DNA of 5,879 nucleotides from positions 1 through 5,879 of the forward strand of contig CAJTOE010000153.1 in NCBI GenBank assembly GCA_910577805.1, given 5' to 3'. The translations under genes were made by a program, and so were the position numbers. Each line of letters begins with the position of its first letter. The stretch's first letter is position 1. Below, in pieces: positions 5,106 through 5,879 of this stretch. The notes under the pieces were generated by a model. That model worked only from the letters and a program-made list of their open reading frames with translations. It was not told the origin of the DNA and made no database searches. This DNA is from an uncultured Oscillospiraceae bacterium (GTDB lineage Bacteria > Bacillota > Clostridia > Oscillospirales > Oscillospiraceae).

Positions 5106-5879
5106 TCATGTGCCTCCCCGCTGAACTTTATAAATGATCCACTCGAAAATCCCGAACACCGCCAGTGCCGACCCGGTGAAGGCCGCGGCGTATACCGAGG
5201 CCAGGGCCCGGTCGCCTCCCTGGATGTAGGGCACCAGTACCAGGGCCAGGGTCTTTACCCGGCCTCCCCCCACGATGAGGGTGGTAAAATACTGGCTGTA
5301 CGACAGGGTAAAGGCCATGCTCATAGAGGACAGCACCCCCGGTAGCAGGCTGGGCAGGGCGGCATAGAAAAAGGCCCGGAACGGCCCCGTCCCCAGGACG
5401 GCGGCCTGTTCCTCCAGGCCAAAGCCCACCGCGCGGGTCACATCGGCCATGATGGTGATGCAGTAGGGCAGGGCGGCCACCAGATGGACCAGCAGCACGC
5501 CGGCCACCGTATCCGCCAGCCCCAGCCGGAGCAGGACCATGTGGAAGCCAATAGCAAACACCGTGCCGGGGATGAGCAGAGGGAGCCAGGAGCCCAGCCG
5601 GATAAGCTCCTTGCCCCGAAAGCGGTACAGCGCCTCGGCCCTGGCGGTGAGGACGGCGATGGCTGTCCCCAGCACAGCCACCACCGCCGCCAGAACAATA
5701 CTGCTCCCCAGCAGGCGGGACAGCTTGGCGGAGCCGAACAGCAGCTCAGAGACGGTGCGCGGGGTGTACCGCTCCGGCAGGAGATCGGGCCAGGGCCACC
5801 GGGCGGTGAAGCTCCACACCGCCAGCAGGGCCGCCGGGATGACGATGCAGGCGGCGGTCAGAGCCAGGATCAGCCGGGG
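5106..5879 (-). CDS. ABC importer permease (5' end outside window)
   Basis: The frame is open from the right edge to the TGA at 5108-5106, giving 257 visible residues with about six membrane segments (roughly 3-22, 58-78, 96-118, 123-145, 175-198 and 225-250). The frame continues upstream of an internal GTG at 5819 with a hydrophobic first helix (LILALTAACIVIP), so that GTG is not the start. The cytoplasmic EAA loop that docks on the ATPase is seen as EEQAAVLGTGPFRAFFYAALP (156-176 approximately). SQYFTTLIVGGGRVKTL is reminiscent of YnjC/PotC-type permeases. Either this is a separate second permease whose start is just outside the window, or it is the C-terminal half of a fused double permease as in E. 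coli YnjC. A first permease and a solute-binding protein are expected further right. The stop overlaps or abuts the ATPase start. Confidence 0.9.
   Translation of the reverse strand, partial: PRLILALTAACIVIPAALLAVWSFTARWPWPDLLPERYTPRTVSELLFGSAKLSRLLGSSIVLAAVVAVLGTAIAVLTARAEALYRFRGKELIRLGSWLPLLIPGTVFAIGFHMVLLRLGLADTVAGVLLVHLVAALPYCITIMADVTRAVGFGLEEQAAVLGTGPFRAFFYAALPSLLPGVLSSMSMAFTLSYSQYFTTLIVGGGRVKTLALVLVPYIQGGDRALASVYAAAFTGSALAVFGIFEWIIYKVQRGGT
5113..5117 (-). promoter_or_regulatory. Ribosome binding site of the ABC ATPase gene
   Basis: On the minus strand GGAGG (inside GGGGAGG) lies within the last codons of the permease gene. It is followed by CAC-ATG-AGT-ATG, so it is 3 bases from the first ATG and 9 bases from the second. 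The spacing favours the second ATG (5103-5101) as the main start, with translation coupled to the permease. Confidence 0.7.

Noticed and set aside
1..5879. CRISPR arrays, tRNA or rRNA genes
   Set aside because: No regularly spaced repeats, cloverleaf-like sequence or rRNA signature was seen on either strand.

Overview
The window looks like part of a chromosome from a high-G+C gut-type Clostridia (Oscillospiraceae-like: Flavonifractor, Oscillibacter and relatives). This is inferred from the G+C-rich minus-strand operon, GGAGG-type ribosome binding sites, tight 4-base gene overlaps, and a Tn4451/TnpX-like large serine recombinase of a kind common in that group. No rRNA or single-copy marker is present, so the placement is tentative.

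Left part (1-866, plus strand): the 3' portion of a large serine recombinase gene, covering the end of the recombinase domain, a four-cysteine zinc ribbon, a long coiled coil and a DUF4368-like tail. Such genes usually sit at the edge of an integrative or mobilizable element, so an element end (att site) probably lies just downstream.

Middle part (867-1707): about 840 bases without a confident gene. It starts near recombinase base composition, then becomes A+T-richer (22 of 60 bases are G or C at 1081-1140, against 45 of 60 at 4141-4200). It holds an inverted repeat close to the recombinase stop, a short palindrome, one doubtful 69-codon ORF and two still smaller ORFs, a tandem-repeat/hairpin stretch at 1474-1534, and a perfect 21-bp stem with a 4-base loop at 1545-1590. 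That stem is probably the (bidirectional) terminator between two converging transcription units.

Right part (1708-5879, minus strand): a tightly packed operon read right to left. In order of transcription it encodes an ABC-importer permease (cut by the window edge), an ABC ATPase, a DUF2064/TIGR04282 nucleotidyltransferase-fold protein, an APH/choline-kinase-fold phosphotransferase, and a TIGR04283-type family 2 glycosyltransferase. Every junction is a 4-base ATGA or GTGA overlap, except that the ATPase may start 6 bases further in. Databases label the TIGR04282/TIGR04283 pair 'arsenosugar biosynthesis', but no arsenic gene is visible here. The set of importer + kinase fold + nucleotidyltransferase fold + glycosyltransferase suggests a pathway that takes up a small solute, phosphorylates it, activates it with a nucleotide and transfers it to an acceptor. 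That is an inference from gene content. The kinase-like protein has an unusual catalytic loop (Asn-Thr-Glu where His-x-Asp is expected), the most concrete oddity in the operon.
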